Assembly (NCBI GenBank): GCA_027604685.1
Contig: JADHYX010000003.1
Span: forward strand, 2,716 to 66,715
Direction: 5' to 3'
From: Lobulomyces angularis
Lineage: Eukaryota > Chytridiomycota > Chytridiomycetes > Lobulomycetales > Lobulomycetaceae
DNA: 64,000 nucleotides
Below are positions 1 through 10,220 of this stretch, piece by piece. Numbering within the stretch: position 1 is the first letter of the stretch; each line of letters opens with the position of its first letter. Both the position numbers and the translations under genes were made by a program. The notes under the pieces were generated by a model. That model saw only the letters and a program-made list of their open reading frames with translations, had not been told where the DNA came from and ran no database searches.

Positions 1-36
1 AAAAAAATTAAATTTTTTTTTTTTTTTTTTTTCAAG

Positions 37-378
37 ACGTCCTGATGAGTTAAGTTTAAGACAAGGAGATTTGATAGGTATTGAAAAAACTTACGAAGAC
101 AATTGGGGTAGAGGACAAAATATCTCCCAAGGAAGAAAGAGAGGTTTTTTTCCTCTAGTATCGGTCAACGGAATTAAAAGTGGCCCTAGTCAAATGACTT
201 TTAAAAATAACTTTTTAGGTTGGAATGAAAAAAAGAAAGATGAAGATACTAGTTTTAGGTAAGTTGAAAAATGAAAAAATATAATATTGATAATTTTTTT
301 TTTTTTTTTTTTAGACCATCCCTTGAAATACCTGAACGAGATCATTCCTTGTTTGGTCGTCGTCCTCCCTCAATGTGA
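37..378 (+). CDS. 3' end of an SH3-domain protein gene (partial)
   Basis: Two terminal exons (37-258 and 315-378) joined over a 56-bp GTAAG...TTTAG intron; the window begins inside the preceding intron. The first exon reads as most of an SH3 domain: the ALYDY start is missing, but RPDELSLRQGD, then IEKTYEDNWGRGQN, then the closing GFFPLVSV segment are all present. About 40 residues of polar tail follow, ending RRPPSM and a TGA stop. SH3 domains bind proline-rich peptides and are typical of actin, endocytosis or signalling adaptors; with only the C-terminus visible the protein cannot be named. Domain call is direct sequence reading; the role is inference. Confidence 0.8.
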
Positions 379-752
379 AAATCTCTTTTTTAAAAAAAAT
401 AATATAAAAAGATAAAAAAGAATTTAAAAAGTCAGAAAAAAAAAAAACTTCTATCTTTAATTTTTTTTTTTTTTTTTGGTTTTTTCACCCTCCCTTCTTT
501 TTTAGATATATTTACTTTATTTTATTTTTATTTTATTTTTTTACAATTATATAGATTTTATATATATATATAAATATTTAGATTTTAAAAAAAAAAAAAA
601 TATAATTTTTTTTTTTTTATTTTTTTTGTGTTTTTAACAAAAAAAAATAAAATTACAAAAAAAAAAAAAAAAAAATTAGAATTAATTATTTTATTAAATT
701 TTTATATTATAATTTTTTTTAATTTTTTTTTTTAACAAAAAAAAAAGAAGAA
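379..752. other. AT homopolymer spacer
   Basis: About 370 bp between the 3' end of the SH3 gene and the 3' end of the convergent coiled-coil gene. It holds many A and T runs of 8-16 and a short TA repeat near 560-575. No coding-like frame or RNA gene seen; likely 3' UTRs of both genes. Confidence 0.7.
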
Positions 753-3530
753 CTACAGAAATCCTAAAACATCAGCATTTACAGAAAATGTATCATTCGC
801 GTCGTCCTGTATCAAGTAACTGTCTTCAACCTCTTCAGCTGAAGGAAAAAAAAAAATTATATATTTTTTTTTAATTTTTATTTTTTTTTGTTACCTATTT
901 TTAAAGGTTTATTAACAATCGTCTTATGTAACTTTAAAAAAAATGGTATGTATGATAAAAAGTCCAAATAATTAATTTCTTGTCCTAAAGAAAAAAAAAA
1001 AAAAAATTAAATTTTACTGAGTAGCAGCATAAAAAAAAAAAAAAAAATATGAGGGAAACCATTTTCGATATTTAACATCTTAGCAATGTTGGGGACAAAT
1101 TTTGGTTCCAAACCGGTACTCAGTAAGAGAACAGCAAAATCGTCATATTTCCTATCACAAAAAAAAAAAAAAAAAAAAAGATAGTATTAGTTTATTTTTT
1201 ATTTTTTTTGTCATATATGTATATATATAACTATTTTTTTTAACTTTTTTTTTTTTTTTTACATCGATTTTGCCCCTTCATTTGAATTATTTGATAAAAA
1301 TAATTCATTGTATTCTCTTATATGTTTTCCCAATTCTTTAAAATTTATATCGTTGAATGAGTTGGTTTTGATATGATCACTGTTATTTTTATTTTTGGAA
1401 AAATTAATAAAAAAATAAAAAAAATTTTTTTTTTTTTACTCTAAAGCTAAAAAATAAAAGAAAAAAAAAAATTAGAATTTTGAAAAAAAAAAAAAAAATT
1501 ATTTTTTAAATACCTGTCAACTTTTCTCCTAGAGCAGATATAATACAAAATTCATCGACACTAATTTTTTCACCAAAGATACCAAAACACTATATCAAAA
1601 AAATAAAAGAGTAAGAAATAAAATATAATAAAATAAAAAAAAAAGGAAAAAGATCTTTTTTTTTTTTTTCTTTTTTACTTGTTTCATGACTTCTAATTTT
1701 TCCTTATCAATTTTTCCAACACTTTTTTCATAAAAGTTTGATAAATTTGTTGTTATCTCTTCTACTTCCAAATCTTCTTCACCATGAAAAATTGGTTGGA
1801 TCATCTTTTTTTTTTGTTGTATTAAGTTAAAAAAAAAAAATTTTTTTTTGTTTTTTTTTTCCAATTTTACATGACGATACTGATCTCTACAATCAAATAA
1901 AATACTTGCATCTTTTGCCAAATCTTTTAAAAAATCCTTAAAAAAAAAAAAAAAAAAAAAAAATAAATTTTTTTTTTTTGTAATTATAATTTTTTACAGG
2001 TAGAGTTTCTTGTAAAAGTTTGTCCTCAACAGACTCTGTTGTTGAAGGTTTTAAATTTTTTTTTTTTCTAGTGGCCCTCACTTCCTTTTGCTGTTGAAAC
2101 ATTAAATCTAATTTTGCTTGAGCGTCCAATGCTTGCTGACTCCGCTTAATTGTTGCCGAGGAACGAAGAGCATTTCTTTTTTCCTCCTCCCTCTCTTTTA
2201 ATTTTTTTAGTAATTTACTTTGCGATGATTCAGTATCAACAATTTCATTCTTTAATCCCTCTTCATTTATAACCCCCTCACCAGCAGTTTCGCTGCCATT
2301 AATGTCTTCCTTGTTATCTTCACTATCACTTGACTCAACCGCAGTATCATCTTCCTCTACAAACTCTCCCAAAATTTCAGTTTTTTTTAATATCGACAAG
2401 TGAGCAGTATCACTTCTAAAAAAAAAAAAATTATATTATTAAAATCAATAATTTTGTTAAAAATATAAATATATATATATTTGAATATAAGTTGTGTAGT
2501 AAAAAAATACTTATATATGTAAAAAAACTTACAGAGATCCTATTTTTGAAGGCAGTATTTTATCATGGTTGTTGTTATTTATTTCATTTTCATTTAATTT
2601 TAAGGGATTTTTTAGTCTTTCTTCTTCTTCTTTTTTCCTCGCTAGCTCTTCTTCTTCGTTCTTTTTTCTAGCAGCCTCTTCTTCTTCCTTCTTTCTTCTA
2701 GCAGCCTCTTCTTCTTCCTTCTTTCTTCTGGCTATTTCTTCTTCCAACAATTTCCTTTTTAAACTTTCCTCTTCTTTTTTTTTTTTTAACAATTCTTCCT
2801 GTAGTTTTCGATTCAGTTCTTCCTCGGCCAATTTTTGTTTTTTTTTTAATTCCAAAAGTTTTAACTTTTCCAACTCGTCTAATTCCTTTTGTTTATTTCT
2901 TTTTTTAATTTCTAACTGATGTTCAAGTTCTAGTTGTTTTTCAAAATTTTTTTTTTCATTTCTCATTTTTTGTAATAAAAGTAACTTTAATCTTTTTTCC
3001 TCTTCTTTTTTCTTTTTTTTTGTCAAATTATCTTCCTCGTTGATTTTACTTTCGTTACTGTTAATTAATTTTAAATTTTTTTCTGCATTTAAGATTTCTG
3101 CATAATCCTATTTTTTTTTTTTTTTTATTTTTAATTTAAGCTAACAATAAAAAAAAATTAAAAATTAAAAAATACCGGATTTATAAATAGATAGTGAGCA
3201 GAAGAAGTATATATAGGAACTTTTTTTGTGTATCGATGTGGTAATAGTTGTGACAAATGGTGATGTTCTTTTATTAAGGAAACGGTCTTCATTTCATGAA
3301 AATTTCTAAAATAATTATCATCAGCTTGAGCTAAGCTTAGTTCTTTTGGGGGAATTCCTACTCAAAAAAAAAAAAGTAAATAATATTAGTGTTTTAAAAC
3401 TTTGAACCTATTATGGGCTCTCTATCTTTGTTCAAATAAAGTCTCTATTATAAAGAATTAAAAGTTATTAAATAAACATTGGGAAAGAGTGTATTTTTTA
3501 TTCTAGCTTACCGAATTTCGAATCTAACAT
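753..3530 (-). CDS. Coiled-coil protein with EF-hand-like C-terminal part, multi-exon
   Basis: The start is an ATG at 3528-3530 with a 19-nt coding exon (MLDSKFG), then about nine exons down to TAG at 753-755. A short N-terminal region (PPKELSLAQADDNYF, then HHHLSQLLPHRY) leads into about 150 residues of almost pure K/E/L/R coiled coil (2529-3026). An acidic Ser/Asp linker (1938-2399) and a helical C-terminal part follow. The C-terminal exons contain ISVDEFCIISALGEKL and EINYLDFLSYIPFFLKLHK, which look like EF-hand-type helix-loop-helix units, though the Ca-binding loop residues are not all present. This mix is common in cilium or centriole-associated proteins; that role is inference and no family name is claimed. 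Exon joins around 1440-1500 and 840-900 were read only roughly. Confidence 0.55.
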
Positions 3531-3602
3531 AAAAGTATAAATTAAAAATCCGAAAGAAAAAAAGTTCATTTAAATTTAATAATAAAAAAAAATCTATATT
3601 TC

Positions 3603-4130
3603 TTATACCCACTCAGTGTTAGTAATTTTCGTTAAATTAATTTTTTCAGAGTTAGAAAAATAATTGGATTTTTTTTCACTTTCAATTAGATCCTTCGTTT
3701 TTTCAGTATCTAAATTTTCATCTTTAATCTTTGCATTATTAAAATAAGGTTTGGAAATTGGATCTAAATATTTAACAAAATTTTTATTTTTTTTTTTTTC
3801 ATTTAAATTTTTTTTTAAACTTTTTTTATTAAATGTTTCATTTTTTTTTAAATGAAAGGTTCTTTCGGAAAGATCAAAGTTGTTACTACTGAACTTGTCG
3901 TCTTTTTTTAAACTATTCTTGTTTTTTTTTTTTTTAAATCCTTTCAACTTCCTTTTGTGATATATATTTTTTTGAGCATCTTCCAAAACCGCTGGTATCA
4001 ACGTTGGCAGCTTCAGGTTATAACCGGTAAACTCTTTTTGCGAATTTAAGCAGACCAGCACTCCATTTTTGTAACGTTTTAACTTAATTTGTTCACTCTC
4101 CGACTTGCTGCTTAATAACAGGGAATCCAT
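3603..4130 (-). CDS. Lys/Asn-rich hypothetical protein, 175 aa
   Basis: Intronless frame with ATG at 4128-4130 and TAA at 3603, lying directly upstream of the coiled-coil gene on the same strand. The first 60 residues look globular and varied (YKNGVLVCLNSQKEF, then LPTLIPAVLEDAQKNIYHKRK). The rest is low-complexity K/N/S/F sequence driven by AT composition. No signal peptide or membrane segment. I do not recognise the family. The basic 65-115 segment could be a nuclear or nucleolar signal, but that is a guess. A small intronless gene is plausible here; translation is not proven. Confidence 0.45.
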   Translation of the reverse strand: MDSLLLSSKSESEQIKLKRYKNGVLVCLNSQKEFTGYNLKLPTLIPAVLEDAQKNIYHKRKLKGFKKKKNKNSLKKDDKFSSNNFDLSERTFHLKKNETFNKKSLKKNLNEKKKNKNFVKYLDPISKPYFNNAKIKDENLDTEKTKDLIESEKKSNYFSNSEKINLTKITNTEWV

Positions 4131-4712
4131 CTCTTTCTACTCTTTCTCACTTGAGAAGCTTTTCTGCTTGCAATTATTTATTTATTTTTTTTTTGGTTTT
4201 TTTTTTTTATATATTTTCTTTAATGATAATTCTATAAAAAACAAAATTGGAAACCTTTTTCTTAAAATGTTTTAAATATAATATATATATTTTTTATTTT
4301 TTGGGTTTAATTTTTTTCAAAAAAAAAAAAGGATAAACCAAAGTATTAAATGAAATTTTTTAATTTTTTTGAGTGGATTTAGAATTTAATAGCTAATAAT
4401 AATACTTTAGTTTAAGCAGTATAACTTTAATATAGATTGAGATGGTAACGCGGATAGTTAAGGATCAGTTAAATTGGGAAGAGTTGAGTAAATTCAAAGA
4501 AAAAAAAAAGGTTTGTCATCGGCACTGATATGCAGGTTTAAACAGCATCCGAGTTGAAATTTAAAACATTTGTTATAGTTTTGGCAAAAAAAAATAAAAA
4601 ATTTTAAAAGTTTGTTCAACTAAAATTCGCCACATATCGTTGTCACTTTGTGCTACCATAAAAAAAAGTAGGTTTTTTTCTTAAAAAAAAAATATTTTAA
4701 TCAATAAAAAAA
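4131..4712. promoter_or_regulatory. Shared upstream region of divergent genes
   Basis: About 580 bp between the minus-strand orphan and the SURF4 gene. It contains an ATG frame at 4442 (23 codons ending in a poly-A/Lys run and then GTTTGT) that could be a non-coding first exon or decoy. It also holds a slightly less AT-rich patch at 4440-4570. No known element recognised. Confidence 0.35.
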
Positions 4713-5762
4713 ATGACTGTTTACGAAACATTAAGAAAAATTGAAACCACTATTGATGTAAAAAAAAAATTTAAACAATAATAAAAATTATTTAATTTAT
4801 TTGGAAAATAATAACCTTTTTTTTTTTTTATATTTTGCCGCATTGTTATTTCCATATATTCTACTGCATTTTTTTTTTTTAACTATTCTTTTTTTTTTTA
4901 GTACCCAATGGGGAGATCAAGTTTGGTATTTAACTCATAGTCGACAGTTCCCTTGGCTAACAGCAGAGTTGTTTTTAGTTTTTAATATGTTTGCAATGAG
5001 TATTGGTTCAGCATTAGCTATTGCAAAAAAAAAAACTGAAATTGGAGTGGGGTTATTATTTTCTTCAGTCATTATTCAAACTTTTGGATATGGCTTATTA
5101 TTCAACTTTTCCGTTTTAATGAGAAACTTATCGATTATTGGTGGACTCTTAATGTTACTCGCTGATAGTCTTAACGCTTCTAAAAGAACAACCATATATG
5201 CTGGCTTACCAAACATAAATCAAAAGGATAAATCCATGTATTTGCAACTTTTCGGAAGAATTTTGTTGGTTTTTTTACTCTTCAGTTTTCTTTTAAACGG
5301 TGAATTCACTGTAACCAGAGTTCTTGTAATTGTCGTTAGTTTTTTTAGCTGTGTTATGGTTGTTATTGGTTTTAAAGGTATTTTAAACATTTCTTTTTTT
5401 AAATAATTTTTATATCTCGTTTTTTTAAATTAAAATAGCCAAATATTCCGCTTGGTTATTAATTGCTGTATTATCTGTTGGAAATTTCCTTTTGAATAAT
5501 TGGTGGTCCTTGCATCAGTATGTCAATTAAATCATTTTATTTTTTAAATTTCCTCTTTTCGTAGTCAAGACCATTTACGAGATTTTATCAAATATGATTT
5601 CTTTCAAACTCTTTCAATTATGGGTGGATTTTTATTGTTAGGTAAATTGAAAAATCAAAAAAAAATTGTTTCCAGATTTAAATTTTTTTTTTTTTTAACT
5701 TTAATTTAGCAAACATTGGTGCTGGTGAATTTTCAATGGATGAAAAAAAGAAAAATTTCTAA
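4713..5762 (+). CDS. ERV29: SURF4/Erv29-family ER cargo receptor
   Basis: Polytopic membrane protein matching the Erv29/SURF4 family from its second quarter to the end: QWGDQVWYL, then a helix-rich core with RNLSIIGGLLMLLADS, then SLHxQDHLRDFIKYDFFQTLS and the closing ANIGAGEFSMDEKKKNF. Erv29/SURF4 packages soluble secretory cargo into COPII vesicles at the ER. The last four residues KKNF form a classical KKxx COPI retrieval signal. Exons: a main exon about 4902-5380, one near 5440-5518, one near 5563-5641, and the last from about 5709. The N-terminus is unresolved. A candidate first exon (MTVYETLRKIETTID, 4713-4757) is out of phase with the main exon, and the expected first membrane segment with its ATFxED motif is not found. 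Family call is firm; start is not. Confidence 0.85.
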
Positions 5763-6048
5763 ATTTTTTTTAATTTAAATTTTTTAATTTTTTTTTTTTT
5801 TTTTCTAAAAATTTACCTGTTTATTTTTCTTTTTTTTATATATATATATATTTTTTTTTTTTTCGAAGAATTTTTATACTCATTACATAGTTAAAATAAT
5901 GCATCAGTTAGAGTTTTTTATTTCTTTAAAAAAAAAAAATAAAATAAAATAAATATCAAAAATAAATCTATTTTTTAATGTAAAATTTTGAGTAAAAACT
6001 GTTCATTTTTTTTTTATTGGGTATGCAATTAATTTTTCAATTTTTTTT
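5763..6048. other. Convergent 3' spacer
   Basis: T- and A-run DNA between the ERV29 stop and the stop of the convergent TMEM223-like gene, with a TATATATATA run near 5840. Nothing coding-like seen. Confidence 0.6.
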
Positions 6049-7057
6049 CTAAATTTTTAATTCATCTACATTATAAAATAAATTATCAAACACTAAAAAA
6101 AAAGAAAAAAAATAAAAAAATAAAATTTATGTTTTTGTTTACCTTCTATGCTAGAAAAATTGCCATTGTTAAAATCTAATTTGAATTTACCTAAAAAAAC
6201 AGAAAAAAGTTATTAAGTTTGAAAAGAAAAAAAAAAAAAATTTTATTACCTATCTCAGCATATCTCTTCTTATTAAGAAAAAAATTCGTAGCGTAAAAAA
6301 AGCTATCTCTTATACTGTATCCTTTATTTGCTTCTTCTGTTGTATTTTCTAAATGGTCCGAAATTTTTTTTTTTAACTTTAAGTTTTTCAATTCGACTAT
6401 CCTTGAATTTTTTCCTAGTGCATTAATGGTATCAACTCTGCAATGAATTTTATCTTTTAAAATCCAAATTTCTTTTACTTGTCTTAAAAATTAAAAAAAA
6501 AAAAAAAAGGAAAAAATTTAGTTTTTTTTGTTTCAATTTTTTTACTTGGAAGTAAAATAATGTGTTAAAAGTAAAATTCCAACACCAACTGAAGCGATCC
6601 CTGAACCAGCCAGATAATTAAATGTTTTTGAATTTTCAGTTTTATTTTTTTTTTCATCCAACTTTTTATATATTATAAATCCTAACACTCCCCTAAAAAC
6701 AATTTTTTGAAAATATAAATTAAATAATTATTGTCCACATATATTGATGTATTTTTTTTTTAATTTCTTTTTCTTTTTTACCAAAACCATACTTGTAGAA
6801 AGGATGTATAATAATACCTATTTAATTTTCCTTTATTCGTTGCCGAAACTATAATTGATATTGTAGAATAATAAGAAAAAAATAATAATTTTAATTAAAA
6901 AAGATTAAAAAAAAAAAAAAAAACATAAATTTTTATAAGTTTTTTTAAATAAATTTATGTAATTTAATTTTTGTTACTCACAAACTAGAACATCAGAATT
7001 TATTAAGGATAAAAATTTATTTCTATCCAACTTCTTAAGTTTTTGTAATTGGGACAT
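6049..7057 (-). CDS. TMEM223-like mitochondrial membrane protein
   Basis: Six or so short exons from ATG at 7055-7057 to TAG at 6049-6051. Read in order: SLINSDVLVFSATNKGKLNR, GVLGFIIYKKLD, a glycine-rich helix (YLAGSGIASVGVGILLLTHYF), VKEIWILKDKIHCRVDTINALGKNSRIVEL, and a tail ending FSSIEVFDNLFYNVDELKI. The order DVLxF, two hydrophobic segments, a beta-rich C-domain and a closing LFDN-like motif follows TMEM223, an inner mitochondrial membrane protein involved in cytochrome oxidase assembly. The match is by pattern memory and is distant, so treat it as a hypothesis. The gene begins only 10 bp past the stop of the small ORF upstream on the same strand. Confidence 0.5.
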
Positions 7058-7067
7058 TTAACTTATG

Positions 7068-7301
7068 TTACACACAAAAAGTTAAATTCAATCTTTCTTT
7101 GTAACAAAGGTGCTGTTGGTTAATAACTGCATATATGTCATTTAAGACGAAACTGACGAAGAACTGATTTTGAACTGAAGCAGGATTTGGTGGTTCCAGA
7201 GGTTGAGTTGCTGCAGAGACTGCCGCAAAGAGCTGAAATTTTTTTTGTAGTTTTTGCATCAACTGCTGTAGAGAATGTTTTTGTTTTGATATAATTTGCA
7301 T
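7068..7301 (-). CDS. Small Gln-rich ORF, 77 aa
   Basis: ATG at 7299-7301, TAA at 7068, no intron needed. Residues 1-25 are rich in Lys and Gln and lack acidic residues (SKQKHSLQQLMQKLQKKF), then LFAAVSAATQPLEPPNPAS, then a hydrophobic FFVSFVLNDIYAVI segment. It could be a free small protein. It could also be the 5' part (targeting peptide) of the TMEM223-like gene 10 bp downstream, joined by a splice I could not define. It is less AT-rich than the surrounding DNA, which favours coding. Function unknown. Confidence 0.4.
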   Translation of the reverse strand: MQIISKQKHSLQQLMQKLQKKFQLFAAVSAATQPLEPPNPASVQNQFFVSFVLNDIYAVINQQHLCYKERLNLTFCV

Positions 7302-7739
7302 GTAAACTTTCTTTTAAAGTAAACTGGCTTAATAAATTAGAAAAGTTTTCAATTTTTAATATTCGATTATCAGAAAACTGACATTGAGTTAATTTTTCAA
7401 TTTTTTAAATATGATTCCAACTACAAATAAGGATGAGTTAAGGTAAGGATAGCCAAGTTTTTCTTCTTCAAAGTACATCTACGCTTGTAACTAGCAACTG
7501 AAAAGAAAAGTAAGAAAAAATGAAAAAAAGGTTGTCTACATTTAAAAAGGGAGCTTTGTTGTTATTCCTCGGAGACACACTGCGGAAAAACTAGTAAATT
7601 TCGCGCTTTTTTTTAACTGGAATTTTTTTTTAAAATTTTTAAAATTTGAAAAAAAATAAAACAATAGATCTCTTAAAGTCTTTCTGTATCAATAAAAAGC
7701 TTTATTTTAAATTAAAAAAAATTTAATTTTTTTAATATA
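7302..7739. promoter_or_regulatory. Divergent promoter region with exon-like ATG segment
   Basis: Spacer between the divergent small ORF and the symporter gene. A plus-strand ATG at 7411 opens MIPTTNKDELR and runs straight into a perfect GTAAGG donor at 7442. No downstream acceptor keeps this in phase with the symporter, so it may be a 5' leader exon. The 7440-7610 stretch is more GC-rich than its surroundings. Confidence 0.35.
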
Positions 7740-9549
7740 ATGGCAACTGAATTTTTTTCATCATCGGAATTTTCACTGGAGCTCGTTTTTTACTTTTCAA
7801 TTTCTTTATTTTTTGTAATTGCATTATTTGTTGGAAATTATAATGAAAATGAAACGAAAGGTGAGACTTTTTAAACTGAAAAATTAAATTTTTTTGGAAT
7901 ATTATATCTATTTTTTAATTAAAATTCATTTTTTTTTTTTTCATTTAGAATTGACAAAAAATAATTTTTTCAGCATTTTAAAAAGATTTTTTGGATGTGG
8001 GCTACGAGCTGGCTTATTTGTAAGAGAAGATTTTTTTTTTTAAAAAAACTAAAATTGATCAGTACACTTTAACTCCTTTTGGAGCACTAAAAGGTATGGT
8101 TGGTGTCTTTAGTTATTCAGTAGCAATAATTGTACCGAATTTAATCTTAATTATTATGGCCCCTACAATTCGCAATAAATTTCCAAATGGATTTAGCTTA
8201 AATGATGTATAATAAATTAATTGTAAATCATTTTAAAAAAATTTTTTTTTTTTTGTAGTTTATTGCGGAAAGATATGGAAATTTTCCGCAGTTTATAACA
8301 AACAGCATTAGATTATTTTATATTTCTATATATCTAATTACTGAATTATCAGCTCTTGGTTACATTTTAAGCTTTTACGGAATAAATGCTCTTCCCGCTC
8401 AAACCATTGTAATTGTATACACTACGATTTATACTATTCTTGGCCGTAACACATCCTCATATACTGATAAATTTCAAGGAATTGCTGTTTTGATGTTGCT
8501 TTTCGTAGCAGCTGGATCCCTTTTCTTTAGAAATACTGTGAAAACCGACTCGGATCCAATCGAAATAGCTCCACTGGATCACATTCAATCGTTGTTTACT
8601 TTGGTATTAGCGGTCATTGGAGCTACAGTTCAACACGAAGTAAAATTGGTGGCAAGATCGCTTTTAACTTAATTTATTTTAGGGTTATTGGCAAGGTGCC
8701 TTCTCATGTACTTCTGCGTCAGACCTAAAATACAATTATTTTTTAACTTCAATATTTTCTTTTTCGCTGTCTATGCTAGCTGGTAAGATAAGAGTACTAA
8801 CTGAATCTTAATCTTATATTTTTCTTTTATCAAGGCTTTATAGGATATGTTGGTAAGATTCTAATTTTTGTTAGCATTACGAAAATGTAATTTTTTTTAT
8901 TGTTTACTCGAAAGCAATGCAACTGAACTTAATAAATTTGGAATTGGATCCTTTTGCGCAAGGAGCATTGTTTGCTGTTATTCGTGGTTTACCTACTTGG
9001 ATAAACTTTGTTATTTTTGTCTTGGTAGCAGCATTTATTTCATCATCCATTGATTCTCAACAAACAAGCTTAACTAATTTATTGACTGAAGAAGTTCCAG
9101 GAGTAGGGAGGATGAATTATGCGCTTGCGAAGCTCATCACATGTGTGATTAATCTTTTCGCGTTGTACTTTGCCTCAACTCAGCAAAATGTTATAGCAAT
9201 CCTTCAGTGGTTTTTGATAGCAGATCTAATTACTTGTTTCATTACCTTCCCAGTTCTTATTGGATTTTTTCCGTATTGGGAAAAAAAGATAAATGGGTTT
9301 GATTTTACTATTGCTGTCCTTTCAGGTTTCCTTTGTGTATGGGCTTTTGGTGTAAGCGAATATGGAAACTTAAAGAATGCATTACTGATATTTACAATCC
9401 CTGATGGTTTATTGAAACCTTATACAGCGGCTTCTGTTTACTTTATTGCAGTAACTTCCTCATTTTTGACCTTGATAATCTCGTCTGTTACAAGGAGAAC
9501 AATGTTAAGAAGTCTAGGCTACTTGGAAATAGCCAAAAAAAGAGATTGA
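7740..9549 (+). CDS. Sodium:solute symporter family (SSS) transporter
   Basis: About ten exons with small introns, all joining in frame from ATG at 7740 to TGA at 9549. The protein is a string of hydrophobic helices with typical SSS features: an N-terminal FYFSISLFFVIALFVGNY helix, GMVGVFSYSVAIIVPNLILI, then ERYGNFPQFITNSIRL, a YTTIYTILG segment, the HEGYWQGAFSC loop, and the AAFISSSIDSQQTSLTNLL helix corresponding to the family's MSTADSxL region. The short polar C-terminus ends AKKRD. SSS members use a Na+ or H+ gradient to import urea, sugars, polyols or nucleobases. Fungal members are often DUR3-type urea/polyamine transporters, but nothing here fixes the substrate. Confidence 0.8.
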
Positions 9550-10220
9550 AATGTTTTTTATAGTTTTTCCATAATATTAATAAACTGTTATAATTAATAT
9601 TATGTTGAATCAAATATTATCTTGTTTAGTTTTTTTAATTTATTGTAACATTTTTTTTTTTTTTTTGTTGCAAAATTCACCTCTTAACCTTTAACTGTTC
9701 TAAATTTTACTGAAATAATAATTTAGTTTGATTGATAAAAATTACTATGATATACACAAATATAAATAAATAAAGAAGATGTGGGAGAAATTGGAGAAAT
9801 TAAAAAAAAAAAAAAAATACAACTTGTACTTTTATTTTAAAAATTTTGTTAAAAAAAAATTTTTTTATCCCCTTTTTACTTAAAATTTTTTTTTTTTCTT
9901 TTTTTATTAATTTTTTTTCTTCACATATTTATTACTTAAAATAAACCTTAATCCAATTTTTTTTGTTGTAAAAATTTTATTTAAATAGAAATTTATATAA
10001 CAACCATAATAATAATAATTAGTAAAAAAAAAAAAAGGTTTTTTTGAGGCACAAACGCATTAAATACACTTTATAAAAAAAATGGTTTTTTTTTTAAAAA
10101 AAAAAAATTTTTTTATATTTTTGTTCCTTTTTTTATATTAAATATATTTATTTTTTATTTTTATTTTTTTTTAGAAAATAGACTTTATAATTTAAATTAT
10201 TATTATATTTCATAAAAAAA
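9550..10220. promoter_or_regulatory. AT-rich spacer and promoter
   Basis: About 670 bp of homopolymer-rich DNA between two plus-strand genes, with long poly-T tracts around 9650-9665 and 9880-9925. No coding-like frame found. It presumably holds the symporter 3' UTR and the promoter of the M19-type gene. Confidence 0.5.

Noticed and set aside
2569..2919. Plus-strand open frame of Ser/Phe repeats
   Set aside because: It is the antisense of the K/E-rich coil (TTC/CTT codons mirror GAA/AAG) and has no independent features.
4442..4510. ATG frame MVTRIVKDQLNWEELSK before ERV29
   Set aside because: Tempting as a first exon, but it does not encode any part of the Erv29 N-terminus and I could not splice it in phase.
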